Numbered from the stretch's first letter, positions 18,784 to 30,600 are shown. The stretch is DNA of 64,000 bases from Flaccisagitta enflata (GCA_965153355.1 OZ231126.1:62620001-62684000), one strand, 5' to 3'. The notes: generated by a model not told the origin, from the letters alone. Numbers and translations: made by a program.

Positions 18784-19527
18784 CAGGGTGTTTCAAGTGA
18801 GTTGTAACATAAAGAATCGACATATCTTTGCTTGTAGGAACTCAAATTGATTTCTGAAAAAAGTTCTAAAAAGATCTTGGTCTGCAGTTTTAGCATGCAA
18901 AATTTCATAATAGACAGACTATTCATCTAGATGCCACATATCTTTGAAGAACATTTGTGATTTCTGATCTCATCAATTTTTATTTTTGACTCGTTATTGT
19001 ACTTTGGAGTAGCTGTCTTTAATTGTGTGCCATTTTTTATCAAATTGAGCTAGAACTGGGATTTTGGATCTGCTAAAAAATTTTAAAAGTTTTTTACGAT
19101 TTGTGATTTTTTAAATTGAGCTTTTAGAAAATTGCAATCTAAACCTTGATGAGGTTTGACTAAAATCATTAAAAAAAAACATCAAATGTTCAAAGTTTCC
19201 ATGATTTCAAAGCAGTTGAGCCATCTATGTTCAAATATCTTTCATTTGAGACCAATCCCAGCATTTTAGCTCAATTAGTTTAAAAATGGCAAGCAGTTGA
19301 AGTAAGCAACTGCTAGGTACATTTATAAAAAATATGATTTCTCACCAAAAAAGGCTGTTCTTTTGATTTTTCATTGACACACACCTATCATTTACTAAAA
19401 CTTGAGGTTTTGTATGAAAAAACTGCAGACCAAGATCTTTTTGAATCTTTTTTTCAGAAATTAATTTGAGTTTTTAGAAGCAAAGATATGTTGATTCTTT
19501 ATGTTACAACTCACTTGAAACACCCTG
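18784..19527. mobile_element. MITE with ~105-bp terminal inverted repeats and TA duplication (Tc1/mariner type)
   Basis: The ends are CAGGGTGTTTCAAGTGAG and the reverse complement, with inverted similarity running about 105 bp inward (18784-18890 against 19424-19527). Both ends are flanked by TA. There is no transposase frame inside, so it is non-autonomous. The terminal CAGGGTG and TA duplication are typical of the Tc1/mariner superfamily (established knowledge). Confidence 0.85.
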
Positions 19528-19935
19528 TAGTTGAGAGATAGGCAGAGACCGAATTCTCATTTGCATAAACAAGTGGGTAATCGTGTTTGAATGGAATTCG
19601 TTCATTAAGGGAAGTGAGATGAGTTTTTCTGCACGCCCATCGGTTAAAATGAAACGGAGTTTCGATAAACCGGCTCGTAAATCAGAAAATACAGTTCAGA
19701 CTACAGTGGAATTATTTTGATGATTATGATATCACAATTTTGAGATGTCATTTCATCTCACTGGTACCCGCTTTGGCCAGGGCGTCCCTGTCTCTTTAGG
19801 AAATTCCTAGGTAGTCTCCCAACTTATTTTTGTTCCACTGAGAACGTGAATCACTTAGTTACAACCTTGGAAATAAGTATACCGACAACTTCAACTAAAG
19901 ATATCTCTGCTTCTAGAAAAGCTAGAAACTTTAAA

Positions 19936-20065
19936 AACAAGGCCAAGTAGGCCAGCAGGTGCGACGGTGTGGATCGTCGAACGAATGCGTTACCAACAGA
20001 CCAACAGACCAACCGACCGACCAACCAACGGACACAGCCAGTTATAGAGGTGCGTTGTCGCACCT
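19936..20065 (+). mobile_element. Key/hairpin element A1 (key AGGTGCGAC)
   Basis: Head AACAAGGCCAAGTAGGCC, then GGTGCGAC-GTGTGG, GATCGTCGAACGAATGCG, a (GACC/AACC)n core, ACACAGCC, TTATAGAG, and the hairpin AGGTGCGTTGTCGCACCT (20048-20065) followed by AAAAA. The key is complementary to the hairpin's right arm. Confidence 0.9.
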
Positions 20066-20762
20066 AAAAAGGAATTAATCTATGTCAAATTATCTCCAAA
20101 ATGAATGCAATCTGGTTCTTGTAGCTTAAACCGTTTAGAAATGGCAAGCAAAAGAATAAAATCATTCCTTTTCGAAAAAAAAACAAGACTGAAGAAGACA
20201 ATTTCTTAATGTCAGTTTCTGTTAAAGATATCTTGGCCTTTAGAAAGGCTAGAAACTTTTTTAAAAAAGGCAAATTAATTTTCATCAAAAAACTCTTTAA
20301 GATGAGCTCAATCTGGTTTCTGTTGCTTAAACCTTTAGAAGTTGCAGTAGATCTCATCTAGACTTGAGATAACGGGGGCAAGCATTGTAGGAAATTAAAT
20401 GAAACTAAAGGAATGATATTAGAAACATAGACTAATAAAGGGATGCTTTATTGCCTATGATAGCTGGTTGCCATAGAAACGCATTTCTATGTAATTTCGC
20501 TAAAATATCAATATTTTGAGAAATTTTTTGAGGGAACATTCTTTGAAATTAAATGAATTGTAAAAAGTCTAATTCGGAGGATAGTCTGTGAAAGTCTAAA
20601 TGACTTTTTTCCAACAGAGTCCTCGTGGTATAATAAAAAAGATATTAGTAAAAACGTTAACATGTGAAAAAAAAATGGAATCTACTAGAATCATAATCGT
20701 AAAATCAAAACCGTAGTCGAGTGTCTGTTATAGTAAATGAAGCAAAAAGAAGACCTGTAAAA
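20066..20762. other. Intergenic, AT-rich
   Basis: Contains two related stretches with 'AGATATCTxTGGCCTTTAGAAAAGCTAGAAACTTT'-like segments (near 19890-19935 and 20225-20260), suggesting an older repeat interrupted by element A1. No gene seen. Confidence 0.4.
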
Positions 20763-21203
20763 TCAGTTGTAACGTGAAAGAAAAAACTCCTTCAGTTTGC
20801 GCTTAAAAACATGAAAAGTATCAATCGATTTGATAGGGTTGGGAAGATCGTTCCATCGCTTAATCCCTGTAAAAGCAAAACTATTGGGAGCTAGAGACAA
20901 TTCTCGTGAAACTTGAAAATTGTGGCTGCTGCCACGGGTGTTGTAACCGTGAGCTTCAGAGATGGCCGTAAAGTTAGGAAGTAGATAAGCAGGAGCAATT
21001 TTGTACCGAATGCGGAAAATGTGCAACAGCTTGAAATAGGTTACGCGATCGGGAATGCTTAACCAGTTAAGTTCTCGTAAATTCTGTAAATCGACATGAC
21101 TTCTACTGTCCAACCCAGAAATGAATCTAACCATTTTCCGTTGGAGAACATTCAATCTTTCCTTCAAAACAACGGAATGACCATTGTACCAAGAGCTAAT
21201 CAC
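20763..21203 (-). pseudogene. 3' end of a non-LTR retrotransposon reverse transcriptase
   Basis: An open frame of 146 residues with the C-terminal signature of LINE reverse transcriptases: LQRKMVRFISG, LNWLSIPDRVTYFKLLHIF, NTRGSSHNFQV, LAPNSFAFTGIKRWNDLP, FHVFKRKLKEFF. This region follows the catalytic core. The catalytic FxDD box and the endonuclease are absent, so this is a 5'-truncated insertion, as is usual for LINEs. The frame is intact over its length, hence fairly young or conserved. The exact clade (CR1, Jockey or a relative) cannot be set from this part. Confidence 0.85.
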
Positions 21204-21560
21204 GTTCCCAACTTCCCGTACATAAAAGTAAGCAAATGCACTGGTGGCGATTCGCGATTGTGATGCTTTTGGGTTAAATCAAAAGAGTCGCCGTTTTATA
21301 TGCTGAAGCCTAAACCACATAGTTTACTAAACCACAGAGACATAATAATCACAGTCACGCGCGCAGAACGCAAACGCGAGCGCAGAAGACGTGGGACTGA
21401 ATTCTCATTTGCGTGGGCGAAATGAGAAGTATCCGAAGCGGAATAACCGAAGGTCGTTTCATTTTATGATTTCATCAACTCGATGCAGTCGCTGTTGCAA
21501 AGACGATTAATTAGCACCATCTGAAGTTTCCATTCGTTTTCTTTCCTTTTTTCCTCGAGA
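21204..21560. other. Intergenic, no gene seen
   Basis: Short GC-richer patches (ACGCGCGCAGAACGC near 21358) without coding exon structure. Confidence 0.4.
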
Positions 21561-21563
21561 CTT

Positions 21564-21616
21564 ACCAATAAAGGCGACTAATCGCCGTAGGAAAAAAGTC
21601 GTAATTCCTGAGAGAG

Positions 21617-21688
<72 letters not shown>

Positions 21689-21690
21689 CA
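21564..21690 (+). repeat. Family-G hairpin repeat plus (GA)n
   Basis: CCAATAAAGGCGACTAATCG, then CCGTAGGAAAAAAGTCGTA. The stem is GGCGA/TCGCC. A (GA)n microsatellite follows at about 21620-21690. Related to 46846-46900, 39285-39312 (minus) and 54974-55012 (minus). Confidence 0.7.
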
Positions 21691-22181
21691 TCTGAAGAAA
21701 ACAGCAGTCAATGCTTCCGAACCGAAAAACCTGGGTTTATCGAAGACGATTCTGTTATCAACCAGAAATTTCTTCTTCCGAAGTTTATAATAAGAGACTT
21801 GATCATCAAAAAATATTTTAGGAAGATTTGCGCAAATTTCCACACAAATCTCCAGACAATGCATACATAGCGACGGCCAATCAATGAATTTGACGACTCA
21901 GAGCACTTGCTGGATGAAACCTCTTCCTCACGACACATATTTCAAGCGTCAGCTGAACAGAAATTGGCACGGTCCCTTCTCGGCAGACACTCGGCAGTCG
22001 GCACTCGCCTTCAAATGAACGCCTTTCGCTCACTATGATGACGCCATATTGAAAGGGGCATCGGGAGCCTAAGCTTACATGCCTGCAGTCGGACGCTCAG
22101 GCTAGAATTAAGTAAATGAAAGAAAAAATAGTGTTTATCTATCAAGATATCTACATAGTGGGCCTTAACTAGGTATGAGTT

Positions 22182-22511
22182 AACAAGCCCAAGAGGGCAA
22201 CAGTCGCGTGCGTCTGGAAATGACAAACAAAAGAGCAAAAACATGTCAAAATGTTAAAAATGTTGAAAAATGTTGAAAAATGCTAAAAAATGTTAAAAAA
22301 TGTTAAAAAATGTTAATAAAGGTTAAAAAAGATTTATTAAAAAATGCTAAAAGATGTTAAAAAATGTCAAAAAATGTTAAAAAATGTCAAAAAATGTTAA
22401 AAAATGTTAAATAATGTTAAAAAAAGTCATAATTTTAAAAATGTGATGGACCGACGGACGGACGGACCTACCGACCGACACGGCAAGGTGTAGAGTCGCG
22501 TGCACGCGACT
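22182..22511 (+). mobile_element. Key/hairpin element B1 (key AGTCGCGTGC)
   Basis: The head is AACAAG then GCCCAAGAGGGC (a small hairpin) and the key AGTCGCGTGCG (about 22205). The body is expanded by a tandem array (ATGTTAAAAA)n at about 22245-22425. The core (GGACCGAC)n, ACACGGC and GTGTAGAG follow, then the palindromic hairpin AGTCGCGTGCACGCGACT (22494-22511) followed by an A-run. Confidence 0.9.
22245..22425. repeat. (ATGTTAAAAA)n minisatellite
   Basis: About 18 units of a 10-11 bp sequence lying inside element B1. Confidence 0.9.
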
Positions 22512-23236
22512 AAAAAAAATCTTCAATGGTAATGACTTATATGAGTAGGTACAATTTATAGTGGAGAATTGATGTAAACCCTTAAAAAAAAATTTCCCTT
22601 GAAAATTTTTGCAAAAATCGGTAAAAAGTATCAATTTTTGCATATATTTACAAAGAGATCTCAAGGATATATTAGTTTTAGAATTCTGACTCAAGATTCA
22701 CATTTCTGGTGAAATTTCCAATCATTTGATAGGTCACACTATATACTTTTATGAAAAAATAAGATTTTCATATTTTAAGCCACCGTTGCTTTCTTTGTAA
22801 CGGTGGCATAGAAAATGAAAATCTTATTTTTTCATGAAAGTATATAGTGTGACCTATCAAATGATTGGAAATTTCACCAGGAATATGAAACTTGAGTCAG
22901 AATTTTGAAACTGATGTATCCTTGAGATCTATATATAAATATATACGAAAATTGATACTTTTTAACAATTTTTGCAAAAATTTTCAAGGGAAATTTTTTT
23001 TTAAGGGTTTACATCAATTCTGCACTATATATTGTACCTATTAATGCCAGTCACTACCATTGGGAATTTTTTAAACTCATACCCAGTTAAGGCCCACTGT
23101 GTCTAGGTACATAAAACAATTGAAGTCTGACACTGGGACCTGATGCCCCGCTTATTTGGAGCATGCGGATTGTTACAACCTCACTTTTGATCGACAATTT
23201 TTGGACATGATCATGATAAAGACGATGACGCTGTTA

Positions 23237-23456
23237 AAAAATGAAAACAGTTAAAAGATGAAAACAACAAAGACGATGAAAACGGTGATTAAAACGACGG
23301 TGATGAAGACAGCAAAGATGAAGACAACTATGAAGACGACGCCAATGAAGACGACACCAATGAAGGCGATGACGATGAAGACGACGACGATGAAGATGAC
23401 GGTGTTGAAGATGACGGTGATGAAGACAACCGTGACGAAGATAACTTATGAAAAAG
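23237..23456. repeat. Degenerate GATGAAGAC-type tandem repeat
   Basis: Units of 9-12 bp based on GATGAAGACGAC. Translated open frames are repetitive (Met/Lys/Thr) and not believed to be genes. Confidence 0.85.
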
Positions 23457-23740
23457 ACAATGCAATGATTAAGGCAACTGTTACGAAACTACCGTTACGA
23501 AACTTCTGGTGATAAACACCAAGGACAAAGGTGCCATGGACGGATGAAGCCATCATTGGAAGGTGCTGATGACGTAACTCGTAAGACGCCGAAGCTGAAG
23601 AAAATGTCAAAAGTGGCGCTGACCAAAACAATATTTATGCGCGGGACTCATTATCTTCAAACCAGCTAAGAAAGAACAAAGAAAAGACCCCATCACTGTC
23701 AACAATTACAGTGCTGACGTGGTAATTTTTTGTGGGGATA

Positions 23741-23933
23741 AGTTTTGCATTACTTATTAGTTTTTGGTGTATGTTTGAATGTGAAAGTAAAGCTTGTAGT
23801 ACTTCCTTTTGTCGCAGAACTTTTGCAGAAGTTTTGCAGAAGTTTTGCAGAAGTTTTGCATTACTTATTAGTTTTTGGTGTATGTTTGAATGTGAAAGTA
23901 AAGCTTGTAGTACTTCCTTTTGTCGCAGAACTT
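23741..23933. repeat. Tandem duplication, 82-bp units 111 bp apart
   Basis: 23741-23822 is repeated almost exactly at 23852-23933. The spacer is made of AGTTTTGCAGA units. Confidence 0.95.
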
Positions 23934-24072
23934 CAGCATCATCATTACATCCTCCAAACCTGGCATTGAATAAGTTGCGAAATTCACATCAAAGCTCAAA
24001 GACCATCGTTCTGCAAAATTCACTGATGGTTAGATAGACAATGTGTGTGTGCGCGTGTGCGTGTGCGTTTTC

Positions 24073-24176
<104 letters not shown>

Positions 24177-24179
24177 GGA

Positions 24180-25420
24180 CGAGACTTAGATTGTTTTACC
24201 TTCAGTAAAAACACAAGCACTCAGACATGAAGCGGCCTAGGCTGGTTTAACACTCCAATATTTTATCATCAGGACGGCATTTGCATTTCATGGAGACAAC
24301 TGCAATATGATATCATCATGCGGAGCTTTCAACTCCTTCTACCAAGATGAACGCAAATGGTGTGTGCATAACTATAAGAGACATAGATTGACTGACAGAC
24401 ATGCGGATTGGAAAACATATGGACACACACCACCACACACACACACACACACTCACAAGTACACAGGTACAGGCCGTGCAGCATCTGAAACAAAGTTAAT
24501 TTTGCGGCTCTCTTCAACATGTGCACTTCATCGGATGGGTCTTTACATCGTTATCTGCGTCACACATGTTGGATGAATAATGGAGCTCCGCATTTTTATA
24601 CTCTGTTCATAATATGATTTTGTATGGATTGAGGGGGTAGATAAGGGTAATTTGGAAGCATACAGGGGGCGTTGTAAGACATTCATGAATTCGATTGGAA
24701 AATAATTGGATTGATATGAATTGTAAGAGTTGCGTAGTGGTGTACCTCAATTTTTATTCAGGGCTAGATTAGGGAATGTGGGTATAACCTTGTGAATGAA
24801 AAGAGTTGATCACTTAGTGATAATCTACAAGCCGTCACTTGGCAGATATACGTTCTGCACGAGTGAATTGAGATGAATTGTAGTTTTAAACTGAAAGTCG
24901 TTTTCAACTGAAAGTCCAAGACCTGCACTGAAACCTGAAAGGTCAAGTAGCGTCATTTGTTCTTTGCTTTACAATTGTTTTTTTTTCATGTTCTGTTTTG
25001 TGTAGTTACGTATGTCTGTGTTTGTTTGTGTGTTGTGCATTATTTAGGTATGCCTTGCCTATTTATTGCCCTCATTGAAATGAATTTTCTATAAAGAAAT
25101 ACAAATGAAATACTGATCAGTAATCTGTCTCCCATGATTAATGGTTTTGTATCAATCGCAAAATGCTCGATGTCAGCCCTACTGTAACACCACGTGGGCG
25201 TCGGATATGGACAGATACAGTGAATCTGTAGCTTCGGGGAGAGCATATATAATCAGTGAGTTTTTGTGGCTTTTAAGCATCAAGATAGATAGATAGAAAA
25301 AAAATCCCAGACTTTGCCAATTTCACGTCAGATTCAGTCGGAATACGGTACGGCCAAAAATAGGGTACAGGACAATTTCTCGTGTTTTGAAACCAGTTTG
25401 GGAATTGGAGACTCGTCATC
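24180..25420. other. Intergenic, no gene seen
   Basis: Mixed-composition sequence with a short (CA)n (about 24424-24452) and no recognisable exons, RNA genes or repeats shared with other parts of the window. Confidence 0.4.
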
Positions 25421-25425
25421 TCAGA

Positions 25426-25448
25426 TGAGAGAGAGAGAGAGAGAGAGA

Positions 25449-25545
<97 letters not shown>

Positions 25546-25660
25546 GACGGACAGACAGACAACGGACATACAGACGACGGACTGACCGACGACGGACAGA
25601 CAGACGGACAGACAGGCAGACGGACAGACGACAGAGAATGAGAAAGAAAGAGAGAGACAG
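25426..25660. repeat. (GA)n merging into (GACA/GACG)n
   Basis: GA dinucleotides at about 25426-25528, then GACAGACGGACA-type units. Confidence 0.95.
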
Positions 25661-25689
25661 AGAGAGAATGCTTGTTTTTCCACTTTTGA

Positions 25690-26540
25690 CTTGATCACCA
25701 TGGTTAGACTGATGGACCAACAGACCAACGGATGGACTGACAGACGGATGGACAAAGCCTCTTATAGATTCTACGATTAAAAGAGTGAGAGACTTTGCTG
25801 CCAGCATGCACAATCATCATCTGGGACAATGTGAAGTTAAAATAGACTTCAATACCTTAATTCCTCATTTTTGGGAAAAATGAGAAAAATGCGAAAAAAT
25901 AAAAAATCATAGCTCCCAAACTATCGATCGCACAGAATTCTGCTTGGCGTCATCTGAAAGAGGAGATTTAGCTCTTTCTAAGCTATTAATTTCATGCATA
26001 GCACCATTCGAGCCCAAAAAATGACCAACTTTCCCAAACTCCCCATGAGAGAAATGGAAAATCGATTTCCGCCGTAGGTCTCAAAAAGCCAAAGGTATTC
26101 TTCGACTTTTTTCCAAACAATATCATTTCGAACAGGTGGACAGAAGCATCCAACCCCCTACCACTCAGACAGGTAGACAGACCAACAGACTGATGGATGG
26201 ACTGAGTTGAAATGAGAGCAAGACTGTGCTGCCTTAATCATCACCTGGGACGTTTCAAAGTTCAAATAAATCTCAATTAACTTGATTCCTCATTTTTGGG
26301 AAAAATGCAATAAATGCGAAAAAAACAAAAAAAGATTTAAAAAATCATAGCTTCAAAAATATCGATCTGAAAGAGGAGAATTAGATCTTTCTTAGCTATT
26401 AATTTCATGTGTAGTACCATTTGGCCCCAAAAGCTTACCAACTTCCCCAAACGCTTCATGAGAAAAAGGGAAATCCAAAAAACTCTGCAGGACTCAAAAA
26501 GACCGAAGGGACTTCGTCTCTTCGACTTTTTTCCAAATCA
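25690..26540 (+). repeat. Tandem ~420-bp duplication: degenerate C-type tails plus family-F copies F1 and F2
   Basis: Each unit begins with a (GACC)n tract (25690-25780, with CCTCTTATAGATTC; 26160-26205) and then family F (F1 25783-26140, F2 26207-26540). F contains CCTCATTTTTGGGAAAAATG, CTTTCTTAGCTATTAATTTCATG, CCATTTGGCCCCAAAA and an A-run/T-run palindrome ending CGACTTTTTTCC. Confidence 0.8.
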
Positions 26541-26661
26541 GCTAATGCGGAAGTAGATATAGAAGGATGTGGGGGCGGGGAAGGGTTGGGGGAAGACTAA
26601 GAGTTGCAAGGCGAAAGAGGAAGGAGTCAAGGGAAATGGTCTAACGAAGTCAATGGATGAG

Positions 26662-26662
<1 letters not shown>

Positions 26663-26726
<64 letters not shown>
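26663..26726. repeat. (GTT)n microsatellite
   Basis: About 21 GTT units. Confidence 0.97.
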
Positions 26727-26825
26727 GCGGAGTGCGGACCCACTAATGAAGTGCATGCATGTATGTATGCATGTAGACCAGTTAGATAGAGCATGCATGT
26801 ATGAAAAGTGGAACAATATATGTTC

Positions 26826-27186
26826 TCATTTTTGAGGCCAAATGAAGCCTTCAACGTTCTTAGAGCGTTCTTAATTCTAAATACTATATTAACTGTAGGA
26901 ATCCTTATAATATACTATTATTCAATTATACTAAACATATTTCTATTAAATATTATTATAACAAATATCTATCATTAAAGTCTGAGGATATTTTCATGAT
27001 ATTCATTTAAAATTATTAAATATCATCTTGATTGTACTAAAATTCAAGTGTTTTTTCATGTTCTTTAGATATTATTATAAGCGAAATTTTTTTCTCAAGA
27101 TTTAAAGCCTTCGTATGTTCTTAATTTTGGGGCCATTTGAAGCCTTGATGTTCTTATAGACTAGGTTCTTATAAAAAAAAAGAGTG
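26826..27186 (+). repeat. Family-D repeat, copy 1
   Basis: Begins near ATGTTCTCATTTTTGAGGCC and ends TAGGTTCTTATAAAAAAAAA. Matches copy 2 over its whole length with many point changes. No ORF. Confidence 0.8.
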
Positions 27187-27785
27187 TATACCCAAACTAA
27201 AATAAATGGAAGAGGGCCTTGTGAACCCTCACTGACTAGTTAATACGCGCACCACTCCTAGTTTTCCATTAAACAGAATCAGCCGTTTTGCACATTTCAA
27301 ACATTTGCGTGACCAACCGACCAGCTAACCGGCTGACTGACCAACTGACGGATGGACATGACCTCTTATGGAGGACGCACTTTACAAACCTCGGACTTGA
27401 AAGGAGAGAGGTAGAGAGATTTATCAATGTATCTAACAACTCTTTCTGCAAAGATAAAAAGAAATCATGCAATGAATTTAGAGACACTTCTATGGCGCAC
27501 GAGGAAACGTAGTCTACAAATGAATGAGTTAAACGCTGTGATCAATCATAAAATCGTAGTACAAAGATTACGTATATCTTTGCGTAAAGGGAAAATAGAT
27601 CGGAGTAACAACAGACAGACAGACAGACAAGCAGACAAACGTCTTTTGTTGTGAGTTTTGCGTTATGAAAATGAGTGGGGGTTCCAGGGCTTTTTACTCC
27701 GACTATCGTAGACAAAATAGCAAAGTAATCATCACTGCAGAGGACTGTCGCCTTTTCGGCATCTGATTTAACATTTCGACTTTTT

Positions 27786-27852
27786 AGTCGTGTGCTACGC
27801 GACTCTACACCTCACTTCATTCATCCGTCACGGTTTGTCGGTCCGTCACACT
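27786..27852 (-). mobile_element. Key/hairpin element B2, tail only
   Basis: On the + strand it reads TTTTT, then the hairpin AGTCGTGTGCTACGCGACT (27786-27804), CTACACC and a short (GTCCGT)n. The head is missing where element C3 begins. Confidence 0.7.
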
Positions 27853-27869
27853 TTCCTTTTATGTTCTTT

Positions 27870-28519
27870 AGTTGTGGACACGCAACTCTATAGGAGGCTT
27901 TGTCCGTCCATCCGTCCCTTGGTCCGTCCCTCGGTCCATCGGTCTGTCCTGGTCATTGAGTTGAAAAGTGGAAAACAAGCATTTGAAATATACTTTTTTT
28001 TTATAAGACGTCATTTTTTTTTCAAAGGCTTCATGTTCTTATTTTCAAGGCCAAATAAAGCCTTCAACGTTCTTAGAGCGTTCTTAATTCAAAATATTAT
28101 ATACACTATAAGGAACCTTTTGATATACTATTATTTGATTATATCAAATATATTTCTTTTGAATACTGTTAAAACAAATGCCACACATTAATGTGTGGGG
28201 ATATTTTTTTTGTTTTTATATTAGAAATTAAAAAAATTTTAGCTTTATTTACTAAAATGTTAGTGTTTTGATAATGTTCTTTAAATATTACTTTAAGCGA
28301 AATTTTTTTCTTAAGATTTGAAGCTTTCGTATGTTCTTAAGATGTTCTTAATTTTGGGGCCATTCGAAGCCTTGACGTTCTTATAAACTAGGTTCTTATA
28401 TAAAAAAAAGTGTACTTCTTGTGTATGTTTGAGCGTGGGGGGTGGGTTGGGGTGTGGATGGGGGTTGGATGCCCCTGCCCACCCATCCGCAAGGATATTG
28501 TGAACCCGTGTCACTTGTT
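27870..28519 (-). mobile_element. Key/hairpin element C3 (GTTGCG type) enclosing repeat D2
   Basis: Tail hairpin AGTTGTGGACACGCAACT (27870-27887), CTCTATAGGAGGCTTTGTCC and (GTCC)n. The head is at about 28443-28519, with CTTGCGGATGGGTGGGCAGG on the minus strand and a weak AACAAG at 28514-28519. Family-D copy 2 lies inside. Confidence 0.65.
28045..28416 (+). repeat. Family-D repeat, copy 2
   Basis: Parallels 26826-27186: AGGCCAAATAAAGCCTTCAA, GTTCTTAGAGCGTTCTTAAT, TTTTGGGGCCATTCGAAGCC, CTAGGTTCTTATATAAAAAA. About 370 bp, non-coding. Confidence 0.8.
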
Positions 28520-28554
28520 TACTCTTTGACCTCAATGCTCCTACCCAAATAGTC

Positions 28555-28622
28555 TTCTGACCTCAAATACGGCCCCTGCCAACCCGCACGCGAATGGGGT
28601 TGCCGTGTATCTGGCCTTGTTT
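28555..28622 (-). mobile_element. Key/hairpin element, B-type head fragment
   Basis: On the minus strand it reads AACAAGGCCAGATACACGGC, AACCCC, ATTCGCGTGCGGGTTGGCAG. No matching tail is obvious. Confidence 0.6.
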
Positions 28623-28666
28623 ATCTCAAATTTTTTTTAACTTGATTTTACAGCCAGACCTGATTT

Positions 28667-28864
28667 AATAAGGCCTGATACACGGCCACCCCAGTCCCGT
28701 GTGTGTGGGCAGTAGCAGTGATGGATAAGTCACTAGAGCATTTGGGCAGGAGCAGTAGGCTCAAAAAGCTCCAAAACGCCAAAAAAGTAAAAAGGGGACC
28801 AACCGGCCAACCGACCAACCGATGGACCAACATAGCGGGGTGTAGAGTCGCGTAGCACGCAACT
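28667..28864 (+). mobile_element. Key/hairpin element B3
   Basis: Head AATAAGGCCTGATACACGGC, GTGTGGGCAGTAGCAGTG, the core (GACCAACC)n, ACATAGCGGGGTGTAGAG, and the hairpin AGTCGCGTAGCACGCAACT (28846-28864, one mismatch) followed by AAAAA. Confidence 0.85.
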
Positions 28865-29216
28865 AAAAATGCTATTTTTGGGATTCAGTGAAACGATGTT
28901 TTAAAGCTAAGATAACAAGTTTTTTCTTGACTGTATATTTTGATTCCAGCTTCTTAAGTTGATATGAAATATTTACATTGTGATGTGTTCATAAAATCTT
29001 TATTTGTAAGTCTTTAGGCCCGTGTTTTGGTCATTTGCTCAAATGTTTGAATGATGAGTCATGAGGACAATTAATTTACCACACATGCTTGCCTGTTTAA
29101 CCTGCTCTGTAAGTTATCAATGTTTTAATGATGATGAAAATTAAAAATTCGGATTTAAGAACCAAGTTCCCCATTCCCTTCAGGGTCGCTAAATCGGGTT
29201 TCCACTGTATGTTGTT

Positions 29217-29748
29217 AGTCGCGTGCTACGCGACTCTACACCCCGCTATGTCGGTCCATCGGTCGGTTGGTTGGTCGATGACCTACGCTTTCACACATGT
29301 GGGGAATTTTCTCCTTCTCCTGGAATTTAGGCCTTATGGGTGGGAATCGGGCCTCGAGGGTGGGATTTGAGCCTTGAGGATGGGATTTGAGCCTCAAGAC
29401 TGGGATTTGGGCCTCGAGACTTGGATTTGGGCCTTGAGGCTAGGATTTGATTCAGGGGAGGGACGAATGGACGGAGGAGGAGGAGAAGAAGGAGGAGGAG
29501 AAAATTCCCCATATGTGTGGAAGCATAGGTCATCGACCCCTTCAGGGCCGCTGCCCTGCTCCCCCCTCAACTTCAAGCACAATCTGCATAGGCAGGGCAA
29601 GGGTACCGCTGACCATCTTACGCTTTTGCGATTATTACTTTTTCGGCGTTAATGAGCTTTTTGAGCATACTGCTCCGGCCCAGCTGCCCTAGTGACCTTC
29701 TCCAGCACTGCTCCCGCAGACTAGGGTAGCCGTGTATCCGGCCTTGTT
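29217..29748 (-). mobile_element. Key/hairpin element B4 with ~400-bp internal insert
   Basis: On the + strand: hairpin AGTCGCGTGCTACGCGACT (29217-29235, perfect 8-bp stem), CTACACCCCGCTATGTC and (GGTC)n. The distal head reads TAGCCGTGTATCCGGCCTTG, ending at 29748. The interior holds a ~22-bp minisatellite and a segment related to 48780-48980. Confidence 0.7.
29325..29456. repeat. ~22-bp minisatellite GGGATTTGxGCCTxGAG
   Basis: Six units of TGGGATTTGAGCCTCGAGAC type. Degenerate reverse-complement relatives occur around 48640-48800 and 49010-49170. Confidence 0.8.
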
Positions 29749-29814
29749 TTTCTTTCGAACTGACTAGTGAAGGCACACACATACAAAAACAGAGACACAC
29801 ACACAAACACACAA

Positions 29815-30600
29815 TTCATGTTTAACATATCAACGCACCAAAAAACTCTTGAGCTCAGACACAGGGGCTGAAAATACATATCAAGTTCGTCTTTCCAACT
29901 AACTATGCCATTGAGCGACCTGAGATATACACTTGAAAGAATAAAGATTTATTCTGAAAATGGCATGTATTTCATCGCTCTACCATGCGGTACAACAATG
30001 AGCTCCTGAGTATACTATTGAGACATGTTTCGATGAATTGGGGGCGTAAATAATAGATAGCGAAAAATGACTGTAACAAAAATAAAAAAAGTGGGTCTTC
30101 AAAAACGATTCAAATGGTAGCACCGTTTCGTTTTGAAGCACTTCCGAGTAAGATACTGACCACTGCATGAATAATGATGGAAAATTGGTAAAGATAAGGT
30201 TTATAGTTCATACAATAATCAAGGACAGCGAAAAAAAAAACAGAAATACTAATGACGAAATGCAAACGGGTGTGTGAAAGAAGCCAATATTCATTGCCGG
30301 TGATGCGCGCAGTGAGGTAGATAATAAGCCCAAACAAAGCAAGATTATGCTGTAGCAATGAGTGATTGAAAACAAATCGTCTAAGCATCTAGATGCCTCG
30401 TCTGGAATGAAAAATGAATTTGGGACGATGATTGCTTTTAAGTTATGTATTCACGAATGATTCTTTTCCGCGGGTATGTAACAAAGAATGGCGATAAAAA
30501 CAACACATAGACGTTAAATGATGATATCAGAGAGCACAATGGCAATGCCCACTGGGTGCATCACGAGAAATCAGCCGAAGAAGAATTGAACATGTGAGAA
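29815..30600. other. Intergenic, no gene seen
   Basis: AT-rich sequence just downstream of the stop codon of the ANKMY1-like gene (minus strand). Its 3' UTR would lie here. No repeats or exons recognised. Confidence 0.4.

Larger units (their letters stand above)
22145..23112. mobile_element. Long foldback palindrome, left arm interrupted by element B1
   Basis: The left arm (22145-22181 plus 22520-22770) is the reverse complement of the right arm (about 22800-23112), at high identity, with a loop of about 30 bp. No ORF inside. Element B1 (22182-22511) occupies the left arm only, so the right arm preserves its empty site. Confidence 0.85.

Noticed and set aside
22245-22425. Regular short repeats as a CRISPR array
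   Set aside because: Units are contiguous 10-11 bp without unique spacers, and the genome is eukaryotic.
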